Translations under genes and position numbers: made by a program
From: Gammaproteobacteria bacterium
GTDB lineage: Bacteria; Pseudomonadota; Gammaproteobacteria; Acidiferrobacterales; Sulfurifustaceae
DNA length: 64,000 bases
NCBI GenBank assembly: GCA_016199745.1
Contig: JACQFZ010000005.1
Coordinates: 1-64,000, forward strand
Reading direction: 5' to 3'
The notes under the pieces: generated by a model
Seen by the model: only the letters and a program-made list of their open reading frames with translations
Told to the model about the DNA's origin: nothing
Database searches by the model: none
Part shown: in pieces, positions 43,027 through 50,619 of the stretch
Layout of the letters: each line of letters opens with the position of its first letter
How positions within the stretch are numbered: the stretch's first letter is position 1

Positions 43027-43710
43027 ATGCAAGAAAAGAACACGCACGACATCCGTAAATTTGCGTTGGTCATCTTCGACTGCGACGGTGTACTAGTCGA
43101 TAGCGAACGCATTACCAACCAAGTTTTTGCGCACATGCTCAATGAGCTCGGCATCCCGGTAACGCTAGACGATATGTTTGAACGTTTTGTCGGGCGTTCT
43201 ATGAATCAATGCCTTGAGCTCATTACCGAGCTCTTGGGGAACACTCCGCCGGCTGACTTCGTCGAAAACTATCGCCGTAGAACGAGCGAAGCGCTGGCGA
43301 CGCTGCTAATGCCGGTAGCGGGCATCGAAGCCGCGTTAAACACCATCAAGCTTCCTTGCTGTGTCGCCTCCAGCGGCGACCACGAGAAAATGCGCACAAC
43401 GCTCGGTATTACAAAGCTGTTGCCTCGCTTCGACGGAAAACTTTTTAGTGTCACTGAGGTGGCGAGAGGCAAACCAGCACCCGATGTATTTCTCTATGCC
43501 GCCGGTAAATACAACGTAAAGCCATCGGCTTGCGTCGTCATTGAAGATACGCCGACAGGCGTGTCAGCCGGTATTGCCGCCGGCATGACGGTGTATGGAT
43601 ATTCGGCACTTACCCCGGCGGCGCGGCTTCTCAGCGCCGGAGCACATCAGGTATTCAGCGACATGGCAGAGTTGCCTGCACTTATCGATATGGGTATTCC
43701 ACGACAATAA
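43027..43710 (+). CDS. HAD-superfamily phosphatase (YieH/GmhB-like subfamily IA)
   Basis: A 227-residue HAD hydrolase. Motif I is FDCDGVLVDSE (nucleophile and acid Asp), motif II CVASSGD, motif III Lys in ARGKPAPDVFLYA and motif IV VIEDTPTGVSAGIAAGM. The cap is helical (MFERFVGRSMNQCLELI). It resembles 6-phosphogluconate or sugar-phosphate phosphatases such as YieH, but the substrate cannot be told. Start codon context is poor. It is part of the short-gene stretch at 41.7-46.5 kb. Confidence 0.9.
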   Translation: MQEKNTHDIRKFALVIFDCDGVLVDSERITNQVFAHMLNELGIPVTLDDMFERFVGRSMNQCLELITELLGNTPPADFVENYRRRTSEALATLLMPVAGIEAALNTIKLPCCVASSGDHEKMRTTLGITKLLPRFDGKLFSVTEVARGKPAPDVFLYAAGKYNVKPSACVVIEDTPTGVSAGIAAGMTVYGYSALTPAARLLSAGAHQVFSDMAELPALIDMGIPRQ

Positions 43711-43753
43711 GAATGGGCCGGTGGTGGAGAGGCAATCGTACTAAGTTCATATG

Positions 43754-43798
43754 CTCTCCCCTCTCCCTTGTTCCCTCTCCCGCAAGGGGAGAGGGAAA
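43754..43798. repeat. CTCTCCCC/GGGGAGAG repeat
   Basis: CTCTCCCCTCTCCCTTG followed by CCCTCTCCCGCAAGGGGAGAGGG: a hairpin of the C-rich family, without the long spacer of other copies. It lies between the HAD gene and the first GFA gene. Confidence 0.75.
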
Positions 43799-43882
43799 CT
43801 CAAGGCTATATGCCGAAAACATTCTTTGGCAAATTATACGGAACAGGACACTAGCTCAACGTTAGATATTTCGGAATCATCT

Positions 43883-44317
43883 ATGCGCGGTAAATGCCTT
43901 TGCGGGGAAATCGAGTTTGAAATTGTCGGCGCTCTTCCGCGACTCTATCAATGTCATTGTTCGCTTTGTCGCAAGCAAGGCGGCTCCGCTTCAAACACGG
44001 CACTCATTATTGCCGCTGAAAATTTTCGTTGGCTTGCCGGTGAAACGTATATTTCGTCGTACGTTAAAGCCAGCGGGTTCCGTTCAGACTTCTGTTCCCA
44101 ATGCGGTTCACCTACGCCCAATCCGCTGAGAAACACCCCCTACTTTTGGGTGCCAGCCGGGTTGCTGGATAACGGCGATCAGCTCGAAATTGGCGCACAC
44201 TTATACGTCGGTTCGAAAGCATCGTGGGATGCGACCATCGTCGCCGGGGCGCAATACGAAATGATGCCCGAATTATCGGCGCTTATTGAGTTGTTACACT
44301 CAAAGACCCATGCCTGA
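43883..44317 (+). CDS. GFA-family (CENP-V/GFA domain) zinc protein, first copy
   Basis: A 144-residue protein from the ATG at 43883; an upstream extension would run through the repeat. The GFA zinc cysteines are MRGKCLCGEIEFEI, YQCHCSLCRKQGG and DFCSQCGSP. The family is named for glutathione-dependent formaldehyde-activating enzyme (Gfa), but most members have no proven reaction. It overlaps the phosphatase-like gene start by 8 bases. A second, clearly diverged GFA protein lies 560 bases downstream. Whether it helps the formaldehyde pathway at 16-17 kb is not known. Confidence 0.88.
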   Translation: MRGKCLCGEIEFEIVGALPRLYQCHCSLCRKQGGSASNTALIIAAENFRWLAGETYISSYVKASGFRSDFCSQCGSPTPNPLRNTPYFWVPAGLLDNGDQLEIGAHLYVGSKASWDATIVAGAQYEMMPELSALIELLHSKTHA

Positions 44318-44780
44318 CTCGATGGAAAAAGTGGTCGACATTTATAACTACCGACCGGTAGACAGCAAGCTGTCTACTTCCGGCCAGCCGTCTGAAGCCC
44401 AGCTGGCCGCTGCGGCGCGCGAAGGATTCGAGGTCGTTATCAACCTCGCGTTACACAATGATCCTCGGTACTCACTGCACGACGAAATTGGTGTAGTTCG
44501 TTCCCTCGGTATGGAGTACGTCCATATACCCGTGCAATTCGCAGCGCCGGCTGAAGTAGATCTGTTAGCATTTTTCGCCGCCATAGAAAAATTTCAAGAA
44601 AAAAAGACGTTGGTACACTGTGCAGCGAATAAGCGGGTCACGGCTTTTTTCGGACTGTATCGCGCTATAAAACAAAAATCCGCGCACGCGGAAGCGTTTG
44701 CGTTAATGAAGTCAGTTTGGGAACCCGATCCAGCGTGGTCATCGTTTATAGCCGCCATGCTCGCAAAACATCACGGCTAG
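44310..44780 (+). CDS. Protein tyrosine phosphatase-like (DUF442-type) protein
   Basis: A 156-residue protein from the ATG at 44310. The N-terminal SKLSTSGQPSEAQLAAAAREGFEVVINL is the usual opening of the beta-lactamase-hydrolase-like/DUF442 phosphatase family. The loop TLVHCAANKRVTAF provides Cys and Arg with four residues between, which is the common form in this subfamily rather than the classical five. It is probably a cytoplasmic phosphatase with an unknown phosphate ester substrate. Coupled to the GFA gene by overlap. Confidence 0.8.
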   Translation: MPDSMEKVVDIYNYRPVDSKLSTSGQPSEAQLAAAAREGFEVVINLALHNDPRYSLHDEIGVVRSLGMEYVHIPVQFAAPAEVDLLAFFAAIEKFQEKKTLVHCAANKRVTAFFGLYRAIKQKSAHAEAFALMKSVWEPDPAWSSFIAAMLAKHHG

Positions 44781-44879
44781 CAAGTATTCGTGGCGAACAC
44801 CGCGAGACAACGGCGCGCGTCCTCTTAACGCGATCGTTCGCGCCGATCAACAGAATGCTAATCTATCGACGGAGGTCGC

Positions 44880-45278
44880 ATGCTTAACGGTAGCTGTCTA
44901 TGTGGTGCCATAACCTACGAGGTCCACTCAGCATTGGGTCCGATTGTGATGTGTCATTGCGCAAAATGTCGCAAAGCAAACGGCTCCGCGTTTGCAACGA
45001 ACGCGCCGATCAAGGCGCAGGATTTTAAACTCGTTAGTGGAGAGAATGTTTTAGCGGAATACGAATCGACGCCGGGCGTATTTCGGGTTTTTTGCAGGAA
45101 CTGCAGCTCTCCGCTTTATAGCAAGCGTCGATCGCTGCCCGAAATAATTCGGCTGCGCATTGGTACGCTCGACACACCGATAGTGAGTAAGCCTAGCGCC
45201 CATATCTTCGTAGGCTCGAAAGCCGAGTGGTATGAAATACTCGATGACTTGCCGCAACATGCTGAACGACCTTCTTGA
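44880..45278 (+). CDS. GFA-family zinc protein, second copy
   Basis: A 132-residue GFA-domain protein: GSCLCGAITYEV, VMCHCAKCRKANGSAFATNA, FRVFCRNCSSPLYSK carry the zinc-binding cysteines. GGAGG precedes the ATG. It differs from the copy at 43883 along most of its length, so it is not a recent duplicate. Function unproven; C-S bond or thiol-adduct chemistry is assumed for the family. It ends 74 bases before the bL12-like gene. Confidence 0.88.
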   Translation: MLNGSCLCGAITYEVHSALGPIVMCHCAKCRKANGSAFATNAPIKAQDFKLVSGENVLAEYESTPGVFRVFCRNCSSPLYSKRRSLPEIIRLRIGTLDTPIVSKPSAHIFVGSKAEWYEILDDLPQHAERPS

Positions 45279-45352
45279 AGCAACGGCTGTTGTGAAGTCC
45301 AGCGCCGTCGTCACTCACCAAAAGACGATCATTAAACGCAACGGAATCCTCA

Positions 45353-45619
45353 ATGACCGAAAATACCTCTTTGTCCGCGGCGGCGATATCCGCTTTACAA
45401 CGGGGCAACAAAATAGAAGCCATCAAGCATGTCCGAGAAGAACGGAACATCGGTCTCAAGGAAGCGAAAGACCTAGTCGAAGACTATCTAAAGACTCAAC
45501 CTTCCCTGCAAAGGAAGCTCGATAGCACTCAAGCAGAAACCAAACGTGGGTGCTTGCTGGTGTTAGGGGTTATTCTGGCGCTCATTGTCTTTGGTTACTA
45601 TTTCATCGTCGGAAAATAA
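45353..45619 (+). CDS. Small membrane protein with bL12 C-terminal-like domain
   Basis: An 88-residue protein. Residues 10-45 (SALQRGNKIEAIKHVREE, then NIGLKEAKDLVEDYL) match the helix-turn-helix of the ribosomal protein bL12 C-terminal domain. Residues 67-85 form a membrane helix (CLLVLGVILALIVFGYYFIV). Such L12-like domains on membrane anchors occur in several proteobacteria with no known role; binding of a translation-factor-like partner is a guess. GGAAT lies before the ATG. Confidence 0.7.
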   Translation: MTENTSLSAAAISALQRGNKIEAIKHVREERNIGLKEAKDLVEDYLKTQPSLQRKLDSTQAETKRGCLLVLGVILALIVFGYYFIVGK

Positions 45620-45644
45620 TAAAGTCTCCTTAGTTCTTCAACGT

Positions 45645-46091
45645 ATGAACACTTCACCGTCGTTTGTCTTCTGGTGGCGCTGGCTGATCGTCGTTACCGT
45701 CGGCGTTTTACTTCTCGGTATCGGCATGGTGCTGGCGCCAACTCTTACGCTGCAGTCATTCGGGTTGCTTGTCTTCTCGTCAGCGCAAGGCATTACCGGC
45801 TTTGAAACAACGGCTGTCTCTTACATCACTCTGGTGCACGCCGTTCTCGGCGCAACGCTGTTCGGTTGGGGCGCGGCGCTGCTAATCGTGTTGTTGGGAC
45901 CGTTTCGTCGGGGCTCTAAAGAAGGCTGGTTCATGGTTGCTGCGTCCTTACTGGCTTGGTTCGTTCCCGATACCGCCTTTTCGTTATGGTCCGGGTTCTG
46001 GCAAAATGCTGTGCTGAACTCTGTGTTCGCAATCGCCTTTGCCATCCCTTTGGCGGCAACTTATCGCTTTACCGGGAAGCAACTCACTTAA
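45645..46091 (+). CDS. Four-helix inner-membrane protein of unknown function
   Basis: A 148-residue protein from the ATG at 45645; an upstream TTG at 45585 overlaps the previous gene and is less likely. Four hydrophobic segments: WLIVVTVGVLLLGIGMVLAP, ITLVHAVLGATLFGWGAALLI, WFMVAASLLAWFVPDTAFSL and AVLNSVFAIAFAIPLAATYRF. No charged motif is conserved inside them. The pattern is seen in small proteins of unknown function. It is co-directional with and 25 bases after the bL12-like gene. Confidence 0.65.
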   Translation: MNTSPSFVFWWRWLIVVTVGVLLLGIGMVLAPTLTLQSFGLLVFSSAQGITGFETTAVSYITLVHAVLGATLFGWGAALLIVLLGPFRRGSKEGWFMVAASLLAWFVPDTAFSLWSGFWQNAVLNSVFAIAFAIPLAATYRFTGKQLT

Positions 46092-46133
46092 CCACGTGTC
46101 GAACGATTAGCGATCCGCTAGACTCCTAAGCTC

Positions 46134-46547
46134 ATGTATCGCCCACGCCGCATCGAAAGCCACGCCGACTGGTCGGACGCTGACCAGATCAAGCTCTACA
46201 CCATTTCCGCGCATCAGCGACCGGTATTGTTCGACGAGTTCCTGCCGCGACTGGCTGACGTAAAAGCGCAAAAGAAAATTTCCTGGGCGTCGACACCGGC
46301 CTTCGCCATTCTGCACGACGGCGTCGCTCCCTATTTAATTCTCGCGTGGTGGGGGAACGACAACGAGCTTTTTACGTCGGTGTCGGTAAAGACCGCGTCC
46401 GGGTGGGCCGAAGATCCGGCGCGTTATTCTTTTTGCGTTTTTGAAATGGAGATCATGTGGCACGAGCGGAATTTTTTTATCGAATCGGTGTATTGCGCGG
46501 CGCCCGATCTCGATGCTTACCGGACCAAACGATTTTCAAATGTTTAA
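46134..46547 (+). CDS. Conserved hypothetical cytoplasmic protein
   Basis: A 137-residue protein without signal peptide or membrane segment. It is rich in aromatic residues (LILAWWGNDNELFTSVSVKT, FCVFEMEIMWHERNFFIESV). It begins YRPRRIESHADWSDADQIKLYTI, which looks like a compact alpha/beta fold. I do not recognise the family with certainty. It lies 42 bases after the membrane protein gene and ends the co-directional run. Confidence 0.6.
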   Translation: MYRPRRIESHADWSDADQIKLYTISAHQRPVLFDEFLPRLADVKAQKKISWASTPAFAILHDGVAPYLILAWWGNDNELFTSVSVKTASGWAEDPARYSFCVFEMEIMWHERNFFIESVYCAAPDLDAYRTKRFSNV

Positions 46548-46609
46548 TGAAGTCGCTGCCACTGATCTCACTATTGGTCGGTACTCGCAACACCCCGTCG
46601 CGCTGTTGC

Positions 46610-47221
46610 TTAACCGGCGGCGGTTTTTGGTAGCGGGCCTGCTTCCGCAGTTGCACATGGCGTGAAGTGTAAGCCAGTGAGCTTATGTTTGTTTACCAAC
46701 TCTTCCAGAAACTCGCCTTTGACTTTCACGTTAATGTACGTATCGGGGTACACGAAAATACGGTTGTCTGGAATATTCTTCTCGACAAATACAGCTCGCC
46801 GCAATCCGCCTTTGCTGCCATCTCGACGGATACGGTAGGTGCTCAACTCCTCTGACAACGCATTTTCCACTCGATGAAGGATATTGAGTAGATACCAATG
46901 CTCTGAATCTTCTCCATCCACCTTAATCGGTAAATATTCTGCATCGTCCCCTAACACCGGCGCCAACACCTTCTTGGCCCTTTTGTTCATGGCGATATTT
47001 GTGCCAGCGCCGATCACTAACACGAAATCGTTGATGACTAGGTTTTGACGCTTCTGGTTGTTTTTCAGATGCCACATGAACTGAATCGGCTTCCAGTCTT
47101 TTTTTGAATAACCGTTAAAAACGTGGCTATTTTCACTGGAGTCGCTTTCGTATGCAAAAACTAAGTCGCCGTGTTGTGGGTTGTCGGTAGCCGCGCTTAC
47201 TGAGTAGATCGCCATATCCAA
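46610..47221 (-). CDS. Imm11-like (DUF1629) protein
   Basis: A 203-residue protein, AT-richer than its neighbours and on the opposite strand. The stretch KKVLAPVLGDDAEYLPIKVD, then HWYLLNILHRVENALSEEL, and the ending VKGEFLEELVNKHKLTGLHF follow the pattern of Imm11/DUF1629 proteins, which are immunity partners of polymorphic toxins. No toxin gene is seen nearby, so if the match is right it is an orphan immunity gene or has another role. Codon use and position point to recent acquisition. Confidence 0.6.
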   Translation of the reverse strand: MDMAIYSVSAATDNPQHGDLVFAYESDSSENSHVFNGYSKKDWKPIQFMWHLKNNQKRQNLVINDFVLVIGAGTNIAMNKRAKKVLAPVLGDDAEYLPIKVDGEDSEHWYLLNILHRVENALSEELSTYRIRRDGSKGGLRRAVFVEKNIPDNRIFVYPDTYINVKVKGEFLEELVNKHKLTGLHFTPCATAEAGPLPKTAAG

Positions 47222-47349
47222 CCCCTAGATCTCGTCGTTAAATTCACTGTATAGAGCCGTCTTTTTGATATGACTTCTCGCTTACGCCATCTCGATGGTC
47301 GCTCAATAGACCGATAAAATGTAGTACTACGATTGGATGCATCGAACAA

Positions 47350-47925
47350 ATGAAATCAGCATGCACGCGACGATATTATTACGTGACGTCTCTGGCAATC
47401 GGCGTTTGCCTCAATACAGCGGGTTGTATGATCGTACATAAACCGTCGGCCGAAGAACTACGCGCACTCGATCAACCGCCGGCCGCTGTCGTCGCCAAGA
47501 TTGATCGATTTCTACCGCCGGCATTGAACTGGTACAACCAGATAGAGGCTCAACTATTACCGCAAGGACGCCCACTTTCCGCCGCTGAAGTCGACAGCGC
47601 GCGTCAACTGGGAGTCGCCCATCCGGAGAAAGTGCGGGTTGTCGTGCTCGATACATTCCCGATGCCGGAAGATCCGGAGTTGCGTGCCAACGCAGAACGT
47701 TATGGGATGGGCAACCATTCTGAAAACGGTCGTGCTATCGGTTATGCGATCATGCTAAAACCACAGTATAAGGACGAGCCGACCCTGCTCCGTCACGAGC
47801 TGGTACACGTAGGCCAACATGACCGACTCGGTCGCACGGCGTTCATACGGCGCTACTTAGTCGAAATGGAGATGATGGGATACGCTCGATCGCCGCTCGA
47901 ACTCGAAGCTTACGAGAAACAATGA
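47350..47925 (+). CDS. Lipoprotein with HExxH metallopeptidase-like motif
   Basis: A 191-residue protein with a lipoprotein signal (SLAIGVCLNTAGC, lipobox TAGC, Cys26). TLLRHELVHVGQHDRLG near residues 150-166 contains HELVH, a zinc-peptidase HExxH motif, followed by VGQHDR. This arrangement resembles small DUF4157-like envelope proteins. It may be a protease or just a zinc-binding fold. It ends 4 bases before pdxJ, suggesting joint transcription, although no functional link is known. Confidence 0.7.
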   Translation: MKSACTRRYYYVTSLAIGVCLNTAGCMIVHKPSAEELRALDQPPAAVVAKIDRFLPPALNWYNQIEAQLLPQGRPLSAAEVDSARQLGVAHPEKVRVVVLDTFPMPEDPELRANAERYGMGNHSENGRAIGYAIMLKPQYKDEPTLLRHELVHVGQHDRLGRTAFIRRYLVEMEMMGYARSPLELEAYEKQ

Positions 47926-47929
47926 CGCC

Positions 47930-48655
47930 ATGACGAAGCTGTCCGTTAACATCAACAAGATCGCCCTGCTGCGCAATTCGCGCGGCCGCAATTTCCCGGA
48001 CGTGCGGGCGTTCGCCGGTCGCTGCCTCGATCTCGGTGCGCACGGCATCACGTTGCATCCGCGCCCAGATCAGCGGCATGCGCGTTATACCGATGTCGCC
48101 GAGCTTAAAACGCTGTGTACCGAACACGGACGCGAGTTGAACGTCGAAGGTTATCCGACCGAAGAATTTCTCGCGGTCGTCAAGCGTACGCGTCCGCAGC
48201 AGTGCACGCTGGTTCCCGACGATCCGGGCCAACTGACGTCGGATCATGGTTGGGACATCCGCAAAGAATCCAAATTTCTACGGCGCATCATTGCCGAGCT
48301 GCAAGATGCCGGGATTCGCACCAGCCTGTTCGTCGATGCCGACTACCCGGCGATTGAAGCCGCCAAAGAGGTAGGCGCCGACCGAGTCGAGCTTTACACG
48401 GAGCCTTATGCCGAAACTTTCGGTAGCGCGGGCAACGACGAGGTTCTTGAAAATTTTCGTCGGGCCGCGGAAAAGGCGCAAACGGCCGGCCTCGGCGTGA
48501 ACGCGGGACACGATTTGAATTTGCAGAATCTGCCGCGCTTCCTGAAAATTCCCGGCATTTTAGAAGTCTCGATCGGTCACGCGCTGGTGGCTGAATGCAT
48601 CGAGCTGGGAATGGAGCAAGTCGTTAAGCGTTACGTCGAAATCGTCGGCGATTGA
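47930..48655 (+). CDS. pdxJ: Pyridoxine 5'-phosphate synthase PdxJ
   Basis: A 241-residue TIM barrel that makes pyridoxine 5'-phosphate from 1-deoxyxylulose 5-phosphate and 3-amino-1-hydroxyacetone 1-phosphate. Signatures: LSVNINKIALLRNSRG, HGITLHPRPDQRHARY, LNVEGYPTEEFL, CTLVPDDPGQLTSDHGWD, VELYTEPYAE, GLGVNAGHDLNLQNL and SIGHALVAECIELG. The length is standard. In many gammaproteobacteria pdxJ follows recO; here it follows a lipoprotein gene, so its context is unusual. The ribosome site is weak and translation may be coupled. Confidence 0.95.
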   Translation: MTKLSVNINKIALLRNSRGRNFPDVRAFAGRCLDLGAHGITLHPRPDQRHARYTDVAELKTLCTEHGRELNVEGYPTEEFLAVVKRTRPQQCTLVPDDPGQLTSDHGWDIRKESKFLRRIIAELQDAGIRTSLFVDADYPAIEAAKEVGADRVELYTEPYAETFGSAGNDEVLENFRRAAEKAQTAGLGVNAGHDLNLQNLPRFLKIPGILEVSIGHALVAECIELGMEQVVKRYVEIVGD

Positions 48656-48663
48656 CTAGCGCC

Positions 48664-48875
48664 CCGAGTCATAAATTCGTTGAATAAATGTATCGCTAGC
48701 CGCTCCCCTCTCCCTTGTTGTATTCCCACCTGGGTGCAGGAAAATCGCCTGCACCCGTTCGGCGGCGCGAACACACGTTAAGTGTGTACACGAAAACTCC
48801 GCCTCACCTCCCGCAAGGGGAGAGGGAGACGCAGCACCAAGCGGCCGGGAATTTTTTACTGAATTAATGACTCGG
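48664..48875. repeat. Large fold-back repeat with inner two-hairpin module
   Basis: Outer arms CCGAGTCATAAATTC (48664-48678) and GAATTAATGACTCGG (48861-48875) are inverted. Inside lie CCCCTCTCCC (about 48703) and GGGGAGAGGG (about 48820). The centre holds two hairpins: GGGTGCAGG / CCTGCACCC (48732-48756, loop AAAATCG) and GCGAACACAC / GTGTGTACAC (48767-48791, loop GTTAA). The same module recurs at 51635-51694. Confidence 0.85.
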
Positions 48876-48879
48876 GAGA

Positions 48880-49641
48880 CTAGCGCGCGGTCCATCCAAG
48901 ATCCATCATCAACGCCGCGCCGGTGAAGACCTCGCCGGTCGGCGTGCACAAATAAGCGACGAAGTCCGCCACTTCTTCCGGCGCGATCAAGCGTTTCACC
49001 GCCGCCGGCTCCAGCATGATCTGCTCGATTACCTCTTCCGGTTTGATACCGCGGGTGCGCGCCTGATCGGCGATTTGGCTGTCGACCAATGGCGTGCGTA
49101 CGTACGCCGGGCAGATGGCGTTGGCGGTGATGCCGAACGGCCCGCCTTCGAGCGCAGCCGTGCGCGTTAGGCCGACGAGGCCGTGCTTGGCGGAGATATA
49201 CGCCGCTTTATTCGGCGAGGCGATGACACCGTGAATCGACGAAATGTTGATCACGCGGCCCCAGCGCTGCGCCTTCATCGCCGGCCAGGCGTAGCGCGTC
49301 AGCAAGAACGGTGCGGTCAGCATCACCGCAATCATCTTGTCCCACATGTCTTCGGGGAATTCTTCGATCGGCGCGACATGCTGGAAGCCGGCGTTGTTGA
49401 CCAGAATGTGAATCGTGCCGAAGCGCGTGAGCGTTTCGTCGATCAAACGCTTACAGTCGGCGCGCTTTCCTGAATCGCTTTGCACGAACACACCGCCGAT
49501 CGCCTGCGCCACTTGCGCACCGCTGGCGGCAATATCGGCGACAACGACACGCGCGCCGTCAGCGGCTAAACGTTCGGCGATCGCCTTACCTAAACCACTG
49601 GCGGCACCGGTTACGACAGCAACTTTTCCTGAGACGCTCAT
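48880..49641 (-). CDS. bdhA: 3-hydroxybutyrate dehydrogenase (SDR)
   Basis: A 253-residue short-chain dehydrogenase converting 3-hydroxybutyrate to acetoacetate with NAD. Seen: TGAASGLGKAIAERLA cofactor motif, NNAGFQHVAPIEEF, Ser in INISSIHG, Tyr-Lys in YISAKHG and CPAYVRTPLVDSQI typical of BdhA. The C-terminal GWTAR is standard. GAGGTG lies before the ATG. It is the last gene after the second Liv-type transporter (10 bases from livM), suggesting that the transporter imports a compound whose breakdown gives 3-hydroxybutyrate, or 3-hydroxybutyrate itself; this is inference. Confidence 0.93.
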   Translation of the reverse strand: MSVSGKVAVVTGAASGLGKAIAERLAADGARVVVADIAASGAQVAQAIGGVFVQSDSGKRADCKRLIDETLTRFGTIHILVNNAGFQHVAPIEEFPEDMWDKMIAVMLTAPFLLTRYAWPAMKAQRWGRVINISSIHGVIASPNKAAYISAKHGLVGLTRTAALEGGPFGITANAICPAYVRTPLVDSQIADQARTRGIKPEEVIEQIMLEPAAVKRLIAPEEVADFVAYLCTPTGEVFTGAALMMDLGWTAR

Positions 49642-49650
49642 AGCGTCACC

Positions 49651-50619
49651 TCACAACGATTTCTTGAGCATGCGGCCAATCTCGCCGACGACGCCGCGAC
49701 GAAACACGAGCACGCAGATAACAAAGATCGCCCCCTGTACCACCGTCACCCAGGCGCCGAGTTGCGCGAGATAGTTTTCCAAACCGATGATGATGAAGGC
49801 ACCGACTACCGGTCCGAAGATCGTGCCGAGACCGCCGAGCAACGTCATCAATACGACTTCGCCGGACATGGTCCAGTGCACGTCGGTGAGCGACGCCAGC
49901 TGAAATACCAAGGCCTTGGTGGCGCCGGCAAGACCGGCGAGTGTTGCCGACAGCACGAACGCGAGCAGCTTGTAGCGATCGGTATCGAAGCCGAGCGAGA
50001 TCACCCGCGGTTCGTTCTCACGAATCGCCTTCAGCACGTTGCCGAACGGCGAATGGATGATGCGATAGATAAGCAGAAAACCGCCGACGAAGATCGCCAG
50101 GACGACGAGATACATCGCCGTGACATCGTTGAGATCGATCAAACCGAACAGCCGGCCGCGCGGCACCGCTTGGATGCCGTCTTCGCCGCCGGTGAACGGC
50201 GCGCGTACGTAAAAGAAGTAAATCATTTGCGCCAACGCCAAGGTGATCATGGCGAAATAGATACCTTGGCGGCGAATGGCGATGAGGCCGGTGACGATGC
50301 CGAGCAACGCCGACGCCGCCGCACCGCACAAAATGGCGAGCTCCGGCGTCAGGCCCCAAGCCTTGGCGGTATACGCGCAAATATAACTGGCAGTGCCGAA
50401 AAAAATCGCGTGCCCGAACGACAATAGGCCGCCGTAGCCGATGAGCAAATTGAAGGCACAGGCGAACAGCGCGAAGCACATGATCTTCATCAAGAACACC
50501 GGATAGACCACTAGCGGTGCCAATATAAAGAACAACAGCATCAACGCGAAGGCGATGCGCTGCGGCTTGAGATCGCCGGTCGCGACCGGGGCGGTTAGGG
50601 TTGTCGAGTTGTTCGCCAT
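49651..50619 (-). CDS. livM: Branched-chain amino acid-type ABC permease LivM (system 2)
   Basis: A 322-residue permease from the ATG at 50619, whose A overlaps the livH stop (TGATG). About nine membrane helices; LNLLIGYGGLLSFGHAIFFGTASYI and NVLKAIRENEPRVISLGFDT are the LivM core. It is shorter than LivM of system 1 by its N-terminal helices. It works with LivH of the same operon. Longer readings upstream run antisense-like through livH and are not real. Confidence 0.92.
   Translation of the reverse strand: MANNSTTLTAPVATGDLKPQRIAFALMLLFFILAPLVVYPVFLMKIMCFALFACAFNLLIGYGGLLSFGHAIFFGTASYICAYTAKAWGLTPELAILCGAAASALLGIVTGLIAIRRQGIYFAMITLALAQMIYFFYVRAPFTGGEDGIQAVPRGRLFGLIDLNDVTAMYLVVLAIFVGGFLLIYRIIHSPFGNVLKAIRENEPRVISLGFDTDRYKLLAFVLSATLAGLAGATKALVFQLASLTDVHWTMSGEVVLMTLLGGLGTIFGPVVGAFIIIGLENYLAQLGAWVTVVQGAIFVICVLVFRRGVVGEIGRMLKKSL

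Noticed and set aside
42133-46133. Further attC sites between the other short genes
   Set aside because: Only isolated core-like words (for example CGTTAGAT near 43859) were seen, without matching inverted arms.
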